A stretch of 64,000 nucleotides of DNA from Thioalkalivibrio nitratireducens DSM 14787 (GTDB lineage Bacteria > Pseudomonadota > Gammaproteobacteria > Ectothiorhodospirales > Ectothiorhodospiraceae). The DNA lies in contig NC_019902.2 in NCBI RefSeq assembly GCF_000321415.2, forward strand, positions 3,348,001 to 3,412,000, read 5' to 3'. The notes under the pieces were generated by a model. It did no database searches, was not told the origin of the DNA, and saw only the letters and a list, made by a program, of their open reading frames with translations. Positions 39,383-47,814 of this stretch are shown piece by piece; the first letter of the stretch is position 1; every line of letters begins with the position of its first letter. Made by a program: the position numbers and the translations under genes.

Positions 39383-39435
39383 CCGCCGGCCCAGGGGCCG
39401 GCCCCGGCACCGGACGGCAACGAAAAGGCAGACGC

Positions 39436-40563
39436 ATGCGCAGGACGAGCCTGCTGGGGCCCCTCGCACCCCTCACCGACGACATCGGCGGCCCGTCGCA
39501 GGCGACCGCTGCGCGCACCCTGGCCGGTCTCGGGGTCGGCATCACGGGGGGCGCGCTGTTCGCCTTCGCGGGCGCCCCGCTCGCCTGGATGCTGGGGGCT
39601 CTGATCGCGGTCACGGTCGCGAGCCTCGGCGGCGCCCGGCTCGCCATTCCCGCGCGGCTGCGTACCATGATGGTCGCGGTGCTCGGGGTCATGCTCGGTT
39701 CCGCGTTCACCCCGGAGATTGCCGACCAGATCGCTGCCTGGAGCGGCGCGGTGCTGGTGCTGCTCGGCTTTCTCGTGGTCACGATGGCGCTGGCCGTGAT
39801 CTTTCTGCGGTTCGGCTTCGGGATGGACCGGATCACCGCGTACTTTTCGGGTGCGCCCGGCGGGATCACCGAGATGACCCTGGCCGGCGAATCCCACGGC
39901 GCCGACAGCCGCATCATCGCGCTGATGCACGCAACCCGGATCGTGGTCATCGTCGCGGTGATCCCGTTCCAGTTCCGTATCGTCGGGGGACTCGATGTGC
40001 CGACCCTGCCGCCAGCCGCGGCGAGCCTGCTGGAGACCCCGCTGTCCGACGGCCTGCTGATGGCGGGCTGCGCGGTGTTCGGTTACGCGGCTGCCAAATT
40101 CCTGCGCTTTCCTGCAGCGGCGCTGGTGGGCCCGATGCTGCTCAGTGCCGCGGTGCACGTGGCGGGCTGGACCGCGGCGACACCCCCGTTCGAACTGATC
40201 GCCGCGGCCCAGGTGGTCGTGGGCACCGCGCTGGGTGCGCGCTTTGCGGGTGTGTCGGTGCGGCGGGTCTGGCCCTACCTGCTGGTGGGCACCGGGTCCG
40301 CCGCGATCATGATGGCGTTATCGTGGCTGGCCGCGATCGTGTTCGCGGAGCGCGTGGGCGTGGAACCGGCCGGCCTGCTGCTGGCGCTGATGCCGGGGGG
40401 GCTGGTCGAGATGGGGCTGATCGCGCTATCGCTGGGGATCGACACGGCCATGGTCTCGACGCTGCAGGTACTGCGCATCGCCGTGATCATGCTCGCCGCA
40501 CCCGCCGTCTTCATCATCGTTGACCGGTACCTCGTACACCGCTGGCGCAGCGGGCCCCGGTAA
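39436..40563 (+). CDS. AbrB-family membrane protein (PF05145 type)
   Basis: A 375-aa polytopic protein with about ten membrane segments in two similar halves. Each half carries a conserved stretch with a Gly-Pro-rich loop (YFSGAPGGITEMTL; LLALMPGGLVEMGLIALSLG). This family is often named AbrB or mislabelled ammonia monooxygenase; it is probably a transporter or regulator of unknown substrate. It follows DUF2237 by 53 bases and may be co-transcribed with it. Confidence 0.8.
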   Translation: MRRTSLLGPLAPLTDDIGGPSQATAARTLAGLGVGITGGALFAFAGAPLAWMLGALIAVTVASLGGARLAIPARLRTMMVAVLGVMLGSAFTPEIADQIAAWSGAVLVLLGFLVVTMALAVIFLRFGFGMDRITAYFSGAPGGITEMTLAGESHGADSRIIALMHATRIVVIVAVIPFQFRIVGGLDVPTLPPAAASLLETPLSDGLLMAGCAVFGYAAAKFLRFPAAALVGPMLLSAAVHVAGWTAATPPFELIAAAQVVVGTALGARFAGVSVRRVWPYLLVGTGSAAIMMALSWLAAIVFAERVGVEPAGLLLALMPGGLVEMGLIALSLGIDTAMVSTLQVLRIAVIMLAAPAVFIIVDRYLVHRWRSGPR

Positions 40564-40605
40564 GCGACTTGCCACACAGAAACATGCACAGAAACATGAA
40601 CACAA

Positions 40606-40890
40606 CATGGGGTCACAACATGCGAACGAACATGGGGTCACAGAACGAATATGGGGTCAGGTCTCTCTCGGTAGCACGAACAACACACAACATGGGGTCA
40701 GGTCTCTCTCGGTAGCGAATATGGGGTCACAAGCGAATATGGGGTCAGGTCTCTCTCGGTAGCATTCCCACACACGACTCAATGGAATGCCACCATGCGA
40801 GACCTGACCCCAGGCACGCCCCCGACTCAATGGAATGCCACCATGCGAGACCTGACCCCAGGCACGTGCGTGACCCCAGGCACGCCCCCC
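40606..40890. repeat. Array of REP-like GGGGTCAGGTCTC repeats in both orientations
   Basis: ATGGGGTCA occurs six times rightwards between 40607 and 40747, three of them extended to GGGGTCAGGTCTCTCTCGGT. Inverted copies (GAGACCTGACCCCAGGCACG) follow near 40799 and 40846, with a short TGACCCCAGG at 40871. The arms can pair; for example 40739-40769 pairs with 40783-40813, with GGTAGCATTCC opposite GGAATGCCACC. Such sequences accompany REP-associated tyrosine transposases in other proteobacteria, but no such gene is visible here. The whole gap 40564-40956 is gene-free. Confidence 0.8.
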
Positions 40891-40956
40891 AGGCATCCGG
40901 GCTCATCGTGTACACTCGGGCATTCATTTCAGCTCCCCTTACCGCGGCGATCATCC

Positions 40957-41169
40957 ATGAGAGAACCAAGCGCACCAGAATTTCGGCAGCCCTCCCTCTG
41001 GGACTTCGACGCGTCCGTGCTTCCGCAGGATGCCTGCATCCCCGGAACGCAGGCCTTCGAGGTTGCCACAATCACCGGGCACGGTGATTTCCTTCAGGGA
41101 ATGGATCCCGGCACCCGGTTTGAGCGCGCGTACCGGATGGCGCTGTCGATGGGCGAGGACCAGCCGTGA
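40957..41169 (+). CDS. Small unknown protein, first of an overlapping pair
   Basis: A 70-aa soluble protein (MREPSAPEFRQPSLWDFDAS...; FERAYRMALSMGEDQP). I do not recognise it. Its stop overlaps the next gene's GTG by four bases, which argues that both are real and translated together. Confidence 0.5.
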   Translation: MREPSAPEFRQPSLWDFDASVLPQDACIPGTQAFEVATITGHGDFLQGMDPGTRFERAYRMALSMGEDQP

Positions 41170-41690
41170 GCGCGATACCGGAGGCCTACTGGAAGATGGT
41201 TGCGCCGCTCGTCGAGCGGGCGCGGGTTCTTCTCGAGGATGGCGAGAACCTTCGCCCCATCGCCTTCGTCGGGTCGTCGGAGAAGCGAACGATCAGCATC
41301 GTTGTGCTCAACACCGCCGATGGCGACGTGCAGGACACTTCCGCCGAGCAGGTGCGCCGCGCGGCATCCCGGGAGGATGCGGACTTCGTCTTCACAATCA
41401 TGGAAGCCTGGGGGCTGCCACCGGAAAAGGCGGGCAAGTACCAGGCCATCCTGGAACAGTACGGATCGATCGAGACGTCGCCCTATGCCGTCGATCTCGT
41501 TTCATTCGCGCTGGAAACCCGCCAGGGATCTTGGGTCGCGCAGGTCCAAGTAAAGCCGAAGGGTATCTCGAAGCGGAAGAAGACCTTCGACGAGCCGCGC
41601 TTCCGGCTCTTCACCGAGTCCGCGGACAGGTTCGCGGCACTACTGCCGCATCGAGCAGAAGGCAGCGATGGCGGCAGCACACTGCACTGA
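41166..41690 (+). CDS. Unknown protein, second of an overlapping pair
   Basis: A 174-aa soluble protein without cysteine motifs, signal peptide or membrane segment. It contains VFTIMEAWGLPPEKAGKYQA and DLVSFALETRQGSWVAQVQV. It starts with GTG inside the stop of the 70-aa gene. The layout (small protein plus larger partner, overlap of four, bounded by repeats) would suit a toxin-antitoxin or similar accessory pair, but there is no family evidence. Confidence 0.55.
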   Translation: MSAIPEAYWKMVAPLVERARVLLEDGENLRPIAFVGSSEKRTISIVVLNTADGDVQDTSAEQVRRAASREDADFVFTIMEAWGLPPEKAGKYQAILEQYGSIETSPYAVDLVSFALETRQGSWVAQVQVKPKGISKRKKTFDEPRFRLFTESADRFAALLPHRAEGSDGGSTLH

Positions 41691-41735
41691 TCCCGACGAT
41701 CGCCCCAGAAAGGTACCAGAGGGTCAGGTCTCGCC

Positions 41736-41930
41736 TTGTACTCGGCGCCAGCACCCGGCTTCGGATTCACCTGCCTGAAACCGGGCGACTGCTGGTACAC
41801 CTATGCCTCCGCAGGGCGGAAGGAAGTGCCGGACGCCGGTGGCGCGCCTGGCAGTCTTCATGGCCACCTGCCGCAGGTCCTGCAAATGGTCCACCTCGAC
41901 GACCTGAAACGCCGCCCGATCGACCTCTCG
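41736..41930 (+). pseudogene. C-terminal fragment of a DUF2237 gene
   Basis: The translation SAPAPGFGFTCLKPGDCWYT ... HLDDLKRRPIDLS matches the second half of the intact DUF2237 protein at 38987-39382 (PVPAFGFPGLKPGDRWCLCA ... DLDDLKRHAIDLS) with clear divergence. The first ~60 codons are absent; instead a GGGTCAGGTCTCGCC repeat adjoins the break at 41721. No stop codon follows the family's C-terminus. The surrounding 41691-42101 holds nothing else recognisable. Confidence 0.75.
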
Positions 41931-42101
41931 TGCCCCCCGCGCCGTATTGGCGGCGCGACACGCGTCCGGTGCCTGTGCGGGGTGTGGCACCCGTGTCCAG
42001 GCAGCGAAATGTGTGACCCGCGCGACTGGGGCTGACTCCACCCGAACAGGCATACCTGTCGGCTGCGATCCGTGCGACCCGCGCGACCGGGCCTGATTCC
42101 C

Positions 42102-42764
42102 CTACGCGCCAGGCGCGCCGAACAACCCGACCAGGGATGGCGACAGCACGAAGTCGAACGATGCCACGAGTTCCGCGACGGGGTCTTCCACGGGCTGGAA
42201 GTCCGCCAACAGCAGCGGGTGCAGGTGCTCCGGAACCTGGCGGAACAAGGCATCGTCCGCGTTGCGCGGTTCGCCCGCCACGTAGATCTGGGTGACGAAC
42301 GGCGAGTCACCCTCCCGGAAGACCGCCGCGTGGATGTGCGGCGTGCGGCCGGGGTAGGGAACAGGCCGGATGATGCGGAAGCGGTAGCGGCCCTCGGCGT
42401 CCGTCACCGTATGGCCGAAGCCCTGGAAGTTCGGGTCCGCCGGCGCAGTGTGCCGATCGCGCGGGTGCCGATACCGTCCGTTCGCATCGCACTGCCAGAT
42501 CTCCACACGAACGCCCGCGAGCGGCCGCCCGTCCACCTCCATCACCCGCCCGGACAGATCGCTGATCCGGCCCGCAGCCCGCTCGGACCGGCCGGCGACC
42601 CGGGTTAGATCGTTGTCCTTGTGCAACGGGGGCGTCACCGGGTAGAACGGCCCGGCCGCCTGCCCCGGGGTCAGGACACGCTGCGCAGCCCCCAGCGGCA
42701 GCGACAGCAGCGCCGCGCCTCCGCCCAGAACCAGCCGCCGGCGCACTCTCGCATGATGGGACAT
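42102..42764 (-). CDS. Tat-exported intradiol ring-cleavage dioxygenase-like protein
   Basis: A 220-aa protein related to protocatechuate/catechol dioxygenases. A twin-arginine signal (HARVRRRLVLGGGAALLSL) precedes GPFYPV, and the iron-site region has GVRVEIWQCDANGRYRHP (Tyr), NFQGFGHTVTDAEGRYRF and PGRTPHIHAAVF (His ligands). Periplasmic intradiol-type proteins of this small class are widespread; their substrates are largely unknown. No aromatic-degradation genes are nearby. Confidence 0.85.
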   Translation of the reverse strand: MSHHARVRRRLVLGGGAALLSLPLGAAQRVLTPGQAAGPFYPVTPPLHKDNDLTRVAGRSERAAGRISDLSGRVMEVDGRPLAGVRVEIWQCDANGRYRHPRDRHTAPADPNFQGFGHTVTDAEGRYRFRIIRPVPYPGRTPHIHAAVFREGDSPFVTQIYVAGEPRNADDALFRQVPEHLHPLLLADFQPVEDPVAELVASFDFVLSPSLVGLFGAPGA

Positions 42765-42861
42765 CGGTCATCCTCCTGAATGATGGTTCATGCGGTTCCG
42801 ACACCGAACCGCGTCGCGAATTCATCGCCCGGAACGACAGGACCCTTTGTTCAGCGTTTCC

Positions 42862-43491
42862 CTAGCGGCAGAACGGAGCAAACTGGTAGAAACGCCGGCA
42901 ACGGAACTCGGATTCGCAGGCATCCAGCTGGCTCCGGTAGCGGGCGGCGCGCTGGGCGACCTGGCGTGCCGCCCGCTGTACCCCGGGCTTGCCGCGCCAG
43001 GTACCGCGATTGTAGCCACCCTGGCCCTCGTGATAGGCGAGATAGAGGTGCTCGGCGTTTTGCAGCGACACCCCGGTCATCCGGTTCGTGCGCACGTTGT
43101 ACCAGCCGATGAAGTCGGTGGCATGCTTCATGTGTGTGCGCCGCGCAGTCAGGCTGCCGGCCTCCGCGCGATACTCGCCCCAGACCGGATCCTGCGCCTG
43201 CGCGTACCCGTAGGCCGAAGAGGGACGACTCCAGGGAATGATCCCGAGCAGACGCTTGCGATCCGGCCGCACATGGCTGCGGAACGACGACTCCTGCTGG
43301 ATGAAGGCCATCTGGATCGCGATCGGCGTACCCCACTCCCGCGCGGAATCCCGGGCATAGTCATACCAGCGCGGATGCTCGCTAAAGATCTCGCACAGGT
43401 TGTCCTGCTGGGGCGGCGGAGCGGGTCCAAGCGTCGCACAACCGGCAATCGTGAGCCCGATCAGCCCCAGGACGAGCAGCGTACGAACCAT
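42862..43491 (-). CDS. Lipoprotein lytic transglycosylase (SLT domain)
   Basis: A 209-aa lipoprotein: signal MVRTLLVLGLIGLTIAGC with a lipobox ending at the cysteine. The SLT-like domain has AFIQQESSFRSHVRPD, where E of QES is the expected catalytic glutamate, and AYGYAQAQDPVW and YLAYHEGQGGYNRG, typical of murein lytic transglycosylases. The start at 43491 puts the signal peptide first. It should cleave peptidoglycan from the outer-membrane side. Confidence 0.88.
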   Translation of the reverse strand: MVRTLLVLGLIGLTIAGCATLGPAPPPQQDNLCEIFSEHPRWYDYARDSAREWGTPIAIQMAFIQQESSFRSHVRPDRKRLLGIIPWSRPSSAYGYAQAQDPVWGEYRAEAGSLTARRTHMKHATDFIGWYNVRTNRMTGVSLQNAEHLYLAYHEGQGGYNRGTWRGKPGVQRAARQVAQRAARYRSQLDACESEFRCRRFYQFAPFCR

Positions 43492-43679
43492 GGTGGCCCT
43501 GCGTGGAAATTGCATCTGCATGGTCCCGCTGCGTCTGGAGGCCTGCCTTCAGCTTACCAAGCCGGCGCTCGGATGCACCACGGGGCGATAACCGCGGGCG
43601 AGGACGTTCGCCACCGAGGTGTGGGCACCACCAGGACAGTACCGACTGGGCGATCCAACCCGGACATGGCATCCGCTTA

Positions 43680-43707
43680 TTGACATTGAATGTACATCGG
43701 ATATTTT
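43680..43707 (+). promoter_or_regulatory. Promoter with overlapping palindrome for the toxin-antitoxin pair
   Basis: TTGACA (43680-43685) and TATTTT (43702-43707) are 16 bases apart, immediately before the BrnT-like gene. The palindrome ACATT-G-AATGT at 43683-43693 overlaps the -35 box, a natural place for autorepression by the antitoxin complex. Confidence 0.6.
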
Positions 43708-43715
43708 CTAGCCGC

Positions 43716-44006
43716 ATGTACGAACCGGCCAGGATCGAATGGGACGACGAGAAGAATCAAAGGCTGCTGGATGAACGCGGCATCGGCTTCGAGGATGTGC
43801 TGGAAGCGATCGAAAGCGGTCGCATCCTGGCTGACGAGGCTCACCCCAACCCCTCCCGGTACGGTCATCAGCGCATACTGGTCGTTGAGATCAGCGGTTA
43901 CGCCTGTGTCGTACCCTACGTTCAGGAAGGCAACCGGCGGTTCCTGAAGACCATCTACCGGAGCCGGATCTACCAGAAGAAATACCTGCTGAGACGAGAA
44001 GCATGA
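43716..44006 (+). CDS. BrnT-like toxin
   Basis: A 96-aa protein. ARIEWDDEKNQRLLDERGIG and the VVPYVQEGNRRFLKTIYRSR end resemble the BrnT/RelE-fold toxins (WDxxKNxxN...HGI/VxF pattern). It is followed by an overlapping CopG-type antitoxin gene, and toxin-first order is typical for BrnT/BrnA. BrnT toxins are ribonucleases. Family assignment is moderate. Confidence 0.75.
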   Translation: MYEPARIEWDDEKNQRLLDERGIGFEDVLEAIESGRILADEAHPNPSRYGHQRILVVEISGYACVVPYVQEGNRRFLKTIYRSRIYQKKYLLRREA

Positions 44007-44302
44007 AGAAAGCCAAGCACACGGGCCATGACGCGCCGTTCCTGGACGACGAGGAGCGAACCGTGATCGAGGCCGCAGAACGCGGTGAGTTCCAGTCGGA
44101 CCCCGACCGCGCCGCACGGGTCGCCGAATGGCAGACAGTCGCCTCCGATACGTCGAGGAAGCGAGCCATCACCGTCCGCCTCCAGGAACGCGACATCCAG
44201 CGCATCAAGGCCATCGCGCTGCGCAAGGGCATGCCCTACCAGACGCTGGTGAGTTCGATCATCCATCAGTACGCATCGGGAACACTGAAGGAAACGGACT
44301 GA
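44003..44302 (+). CDS. BrnA/CopG-like antitoxin
   Basis: A 99-aa protein. The C-terminal half (SRKRAITVRLQERDIQRIKA then LRKGMPYQTLVSSIIHQYAS) is a ribbon-helix-helix DNA-binding domain of the BrnA/CopG type; the N-terminal half should bind the toxin. Its ATG overlaps the toxin stop by four bases. It probably represses the promoter at 43680-43707. Confidence 0.8.
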   Translation: MKKAKHTGHDAPFLDDEERTVIEAAERGEFQSDPDRAARVAEWQTVASDTSRKRAITVRLQERDIQRIKAIALRKGMPYQTLVSSIIHQYASGTLKETD

Positions 44303-44350
44303 AGTCCTGCGCGACCCGGTACCGCGGCCACCCTGCACGCGCTCGAGCGG

Positions 44351-44428
44351 TTATCGGAACACCTCGTCCAGCGTCGCTGCGGTGAGCACACGCTCGGACC
44401 AACGCAGCAACGTATCGGCATCCGCAGA
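44351..44428 (-). pseudogene. C-terminal fragment of the transposon-split Rpn/DUF4351 gene
   Basis: Reading leftwards from 44428, the translation DADTLLRWSERVLTAATLDE VFR-stop is the typical DUF4351 C-terminus. It continues in frame from HVESA at 47880 once the transposon and one copy of the CGCAGA duplication are removed. Confidence 0.85.
44423..44428. repeat. Target-site duplication, left copy
   Basis: CGCAGA directly precedes the transposon's left end. The same six bases are at 47880-47885 directly after its right end. Confidence 0.85.
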
Positions 44429-44570
44429 TGAGCACGGTCATGGCTGCTGATGGGATTTGCGGCTGGAATGATCAGGCAGCGTGAGGTTTGAGGGGGGATC
44501 CCCCTCGGGGAGCTTGAACAAACGCGCCCTTCGGGGGAGTCTCTGGTTACCACGCCAAGAGACGCTCACA

Positions 44571-45131
44571 GTGTGCCACGTTCCGTTGTCCGATCCCCAG
44601 TTTTTCCGCTTTCTGACCTACATCGATGAGACCGTGGCGGCTGAGGTCCAGGCGGCGGGGTGTCCGTACTGTGGCGGTGCCTTGCATCAGGCGAACTATC
44701 CGCGCAAGCCGCGTGGCTGTCCGGGTGCGTTCCGCGTGGAGTATTCGACCCGGCTGAGTTTTTGCTGTCATCAGTGTCGGCGCCGGACCACCTCGAGGTC
44801 GGTGCGGTTCCTGGGGCGGCGGGTGTGGTTGGGCTGGGTGGTGGTGTTGGGGTCGACCCGGGTGGGCGAGCGGACCCCGGCGGCATCCGCACTGTGTGAA
44901 GCGTTGTCGATTCCCTGGCGGACTCTGGCGCGGTGGCGCCGGTGGTGGCGCGAAGGCTTTGCGCAGAGTGCGGTGTGGCAGGTGCTGGGTGCGCGGTTCC
45001 TGCCGCCGGTGGCGGTGGTACGGTTGCCGGCCGGTCTTCTGGAGCGCATCCCGGGCCAGGGGCAGGCACCGTTGCTTGCGTTACTGACGTGGCTCTGGCC
45101 GCTCACGGTCACGGCTCCCGAGGGGCGCTGA
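44571..45131 (+). CDS. Transposon zinc-ribbon/HTH protein (DUF6431-like)
   Basis: A ~186-aa protein. CPYCGG and CCHQCRRR make a zinc ribbon; ALCEALSIPWRTLARWRRWW looks like a helix-turn-helix; the C-terminus is hydrophobic. Proteins of this layout are found in transposons with rve transposases and ExeA-like ATPases; their role, perhaps target or end recognition, is not established. The GTG at 44571 is one of several possible starts. Confidence 0.65.
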   Translation: MCHVPLSDPQFFRFLTYIDETVAAEVQAAGCPYCGGALHQANYPRKPRGCPGAFRVEYSTRLSFCCHQCRRRTTSRSVRFLGRRVWLGWVVVLGSTRVGERTPAASALCEALSIPWRTLARWRRWWREGFAQSAVWQVLGARFLPPVAVVRLPAGLLERIPGQGQAPLLALLTWLWPLTVTAPEGR

Positions 45132-45228
45132 GTTTCCGCAGAGGATGTCAATAGGCAGAGCCGAGCGTAACAAATAGCCTCCTCAGGAGGGTGGTACCGC
45201 CGGTACCGCCGACACTGGGAGAAGGCTT

Positions 45229-46668
45229 TTGACCACAGGCAACGATCCACGCCACCGCGATCGCTGGGCGCGGCTGCGCTTCTCGATCATTGGTCCTTTG
45301 TTCGCGGCGCCACCCCAGCCGGGTGCGTTGCAAGCGGCGCTGGCAGCACTGGCCGAACGCGACTGGCGGCATCCGGTCACCGGAGGCCCTGTGCGCTTCG
45401 GCGTGTCGACGCTAGAGCGCTGGTACTACGCGGCCCGCGCGGCCACCGATCCGGTGGCCGCCTTGCGCAACCGGCGCCGGCCCAAGGGCCACTTCATGGC
45501 CCTGACGCCGGTAGTGATCGAGACCCTGGTGCAGCAGTACCGGGAGCATCCCGGCTGGACCGCGCAGTTGCACTTCGACAACCTGTGTGCGGCCTTCGCC
45601 GGCTGCACGGAGGGGATGCCCTCGTACGCCACGGTGCGGCGGTACCTGAAGGCGCACGGGATGCACCGTCAGGCGCGTCCGCGCCGGGATACTGAAGGGG
45701 CCGAGCGGGCCCGTGACCGGTTCGAACGGCTCGAGGTACGCAGCTACGAGCTGGAGCATGTCGCGGCCCTGTGGCATCTGGACTTCCATCACGGCTCGCG
45801 CAAGGTGCTGACCCGGGACGGAACCTGGGCCAAGCCGTATCTGCTCGGCATCCTGGACGATCGCTCGCGCCTGATCTGCCATCTCCAGTGGTACCTGGAC
45901 GAGAGCGCCCAGGGTCTGGTGCACGGCCTGTCGCAGGCGTTCATGAAGCGCGGCCTGCCGCGGGCCTTGATGACCGACAATGGCGCTGCGATGCTGGCCG
46001 AGGAAACCGTCGCCGGACTGCAACGCCTGGGCGTGCTGCACCAGACCACGCTACCGTATTCTCCGCATCAAAACGGTAAGCAGGAGTCCCTCTGGGGACG
46101 TATCGAAGGCCGTCTGCTGCCGATGCTGGAAGGGCACACGCCACTCACCCTGGAGGTGCTGAACCAGGCCACGCAGGCCTGGGCCGAGCAGGAGTACCAC
46201 CGCACTCACCACAGTGAACTCGGCACCACCCCGCTGCAACGCTATCTGGCCGGACCCAACGTACGCCGGGACTGCCCGCCGGTCGCGGCCCTGGCCGACG
46301 CCTTCCGCATCGAGGTCACCCGCCGCCAGCGGCGCTCCGACGGCACCGTCTCGCTGGACGGGCAGCGCTTCGAAATCCCCGCCCGCTACCAGCACCTCGA
46401 CCGGGTGCACCTGCGTTACGCGCGCTGGGATCGCAGTCGCGTCGATCTGGTCGATCCGCACACCGGCACCCTCCTGTGCCCGGTGCTGCCGCTCGACAAG
46501 TCCGCCCACGCCCACGGCCAACGCCGCACCCGACCCCCTGCCACGCCCCCGCTGGATCCGCTGCCGCCCTCGGGCATGGCGCCATTGTTACGCCAGCTGC
46601 TCGCCGACTACGCCGCCACCGGTCTGCCGCCAGCCTATCTGCCGATCCCCGAGGAGGACGACGCATGA
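45229..46668 (+). CDS. DDE transposase (rve integrase core)
   Basis: A 479-aa transposase. The N-terminal HTH region (FGVSTLERWYYAARAATDPV) is followed by the catalytic core with WHLDFHHGSRKVL (first Asp), RALMTDNGAAM (second Asp) and HQNGKQESLWGRIEG (Glu), then a C-terminal beta-barrel-like domain (DGTVSLDGQRFEIPARYQHL). The TTG start has GGGAGAAGG upstream. It should cut and join the transposon ends with help from the ATPase encoded by the overlapping next gene. Confidence 0.92.
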   Translation: MTTGNDPRHRDRWARLRFSIIGPLFAAPPQPGALQAALAALAERDWRHPVTGGPVRFGVSTLERWYYAARAATDPVAALRNRRRPKGHFMALTPVVIETLVQQYREHPGWTAQLHFDNLCAAFAGCTEGMPSYATVRRYLKAHGMHRQARPRRDTEGAERARDRFERLEVRSYELEHVAALWHLDFHHGSRKVLTRDGTWAKPYLLGILDDRSRLICHLQWYLDESAQGLVHGLSQAFMKRGLPRALMTDNGAAMLAEETVAGLQRLGVLHQTTLPYSPHQNGKQESLWGRIEGRLLPMLEGHTPLTLEVLNQATQAWAEQEYHRTHHSELGTTPLQRYLAGPNVRRDCPPVAALADAFRIEVTRRQRRSDGTVSLDGQRFEIPARYQHLDRVHLRYARWDRSRVDLVDPHTGTLLCPVLPLDKSAHAHGQRRTRPPATPPLDPLPPSGMAPLLRQLLADYAATGLPPAYLPIPEEDDA

Positions 46669-47510
46669 ACCCGAAATTACTCGCCCTCTACGGGCTGAAG
46701 TGGAACCCGTTCGCCACCGAAATCCCGATCGAGGCACTCTATGTGCCAGCACGGGTCGAGGACTTCTACTGGCGCATCGAGCAGGGACTGATCCGGGAAG
46801 GTGGCTTCGCCATGGTCCACGGCGACCCCGGCACCGGCAAAAGCGCCGTCCTGCGCCTGATCGCGGAACGCCTGGCACGGCTGCCCGACCTCACCGTCGC
46901 CGCGATCCATCACCCGCAGAGCCATCTCGCCGACTTCTACCGCGAGATGGGTGATCTCTTCGGCGTGCCCCTGCGCCCGCACAACCGCTGGGGTGGCTTC
47001 AAGGCTCTGCGCGAGAACTGGTTCGCCCACCTGGACACCACGCGCCGGCGCGCCGTGCTCCTGATCGACGAAGCCCAGGAAATGAGCCCCGCGGTCCTGT
47101 CCGAACTGCGCCTGATGGCCAGCGCCCGGTTCGACTCCCAGACCCTCCTGTGCGTGGTCCTCGCCGGCGACGCCCGCCTGCCCGAAAAGCTGCGCCGCGA
47201 GGAACTCATCCCGCTCGGCTCGCGCATCCGCACCCGCCTGGTCACCGAAGCCGCCAGCCGCGACGAACTCCAAGCCTGCCTGCAACACCTGCTCGACACC
47301 GCCGGCAACGCCAGCCTCATGACCCCCGCGCTCCAGCACACCCTCTGTGACCACGCCGTCGGCAACTACCGGATGCTCACCACCCTGGCCGCCGAACTGC
47401 TCGCCGTCGCCGCCCAACGCGACCTGCCGCAGCTCGACGAAAAACTCTACCTCGACGTCTTCGCCCCCAACGAAAAACCCATCCCGCGCCGCGCCGCCGC
47501 ACGCCGCTGA
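46665..47510 (+). CDS. ExeA/TniB-like AAA ATPase of the transposon
   Basis: A 281-aa AAA+ protein: Walker A MVHGDPGTGKSAVL, Walker B AVLLIDEAQEMSP, sensor region LCVVLAGDARL. The start KLLALYGLKWNPFA is characteristic of the ExeA/GspA-like transposon ATPases. It probably selects target DNA and activates the transposase, like MuB, TnsC or TniB. Its ATG overlaps the transposase stop (ATGA). Confidence 0.9.
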   Translation: MNPKLLALYGLKWNPFATEIPIEALYVPARVEDFYWRIEQGLIREGGFAMVHGDPGTGKSAVLRLIAERLARLPDLTVAAIHHPQSHLADFYREMGDLFGVPLRPHNRWGGFKALRENWFAHLDTTRRRAVLLIDEAQEMSPAVLSELRLMASARFDSQTLLCVVLAGDARLPEKLRREELIPLGSRIRTRLVTEAASRDELQACLQHLLDTAGNASLMTPALQHTLCDHAVGNYRMLTTLAAELLAVAAQRDLPQLDEKLYLDVFAPNEKPIPRRAAARR

Positions 47511-47528
47511 AACCCTCTGGAGACCCTC

Positions 47529-47756
47529 ATGCGCTCATCCTCCTCTCCCCAATCGCTGCCCTGGCCCGAACTCAGCGACGCCTCCGTCGTCGCGTTGCAG
47601 GCCCTGTTCAGCGACTTCCTGGTCTTGTTCGAATCCCACTACCTCGGGCAGATCCATCGCTACCACGACGAACGCTCGCAGGAAAACCTGACCCAACTGA
47701 GTTTCCTGTCCGACGATCCCATCCCACACGAAGACCCGGACAGCCCGCCGTTCTGA
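47529..47756 (+). CDS. 75-aa protein, last gene of the transposon
   Basis: A small acidic protein (SDASVVALQALFSDFLVLFE; YHDERSQENLTQLSFLSDDP). It lies 18 bases after the ATPase gene and inside the transposon boundaries, so it is probably an accessory transposition factor. No family is recognised. Confidence 0.6.
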   Translation: MRSSSSPQSLPWPELSDASVVALQALFSDFLVLFESHYLGQIHRYHDERSQENLTQLSFLSDDPIPHEDPDSPPF

Positions 47757-47783
47757 AGCTCTCCCAAGCCCTGCGCTCGAGAC

Positions 47784-47814
47784 GCCGCCGAACCCCCTCC
47801 CGGGGTTCGGCGGC
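47784..47814 (+). terminator. Strong hairpin at the end of the transposon operon
   Basis: GCCGCCGAACCCC and GGGGTTCGGCGGC form a 13-bp stem with a five-base loop 28 bases after the last transposon gene. The following TTAGTG gives only a poor T-tract. Confidence 0.7.

Noticed and set aside
39436-40563. Ammonia monooxygenase subunit
   Set aside because: The family is sometimes so labelled, but the two-fold repeat with PGG loops is the AbrB-type membrane family, not AmoA.
40606-40890. Possible CRISPR array
   Set aside because: The repeats are short, occur in both orientations and have no regular unique spacers; no cas genes are present.
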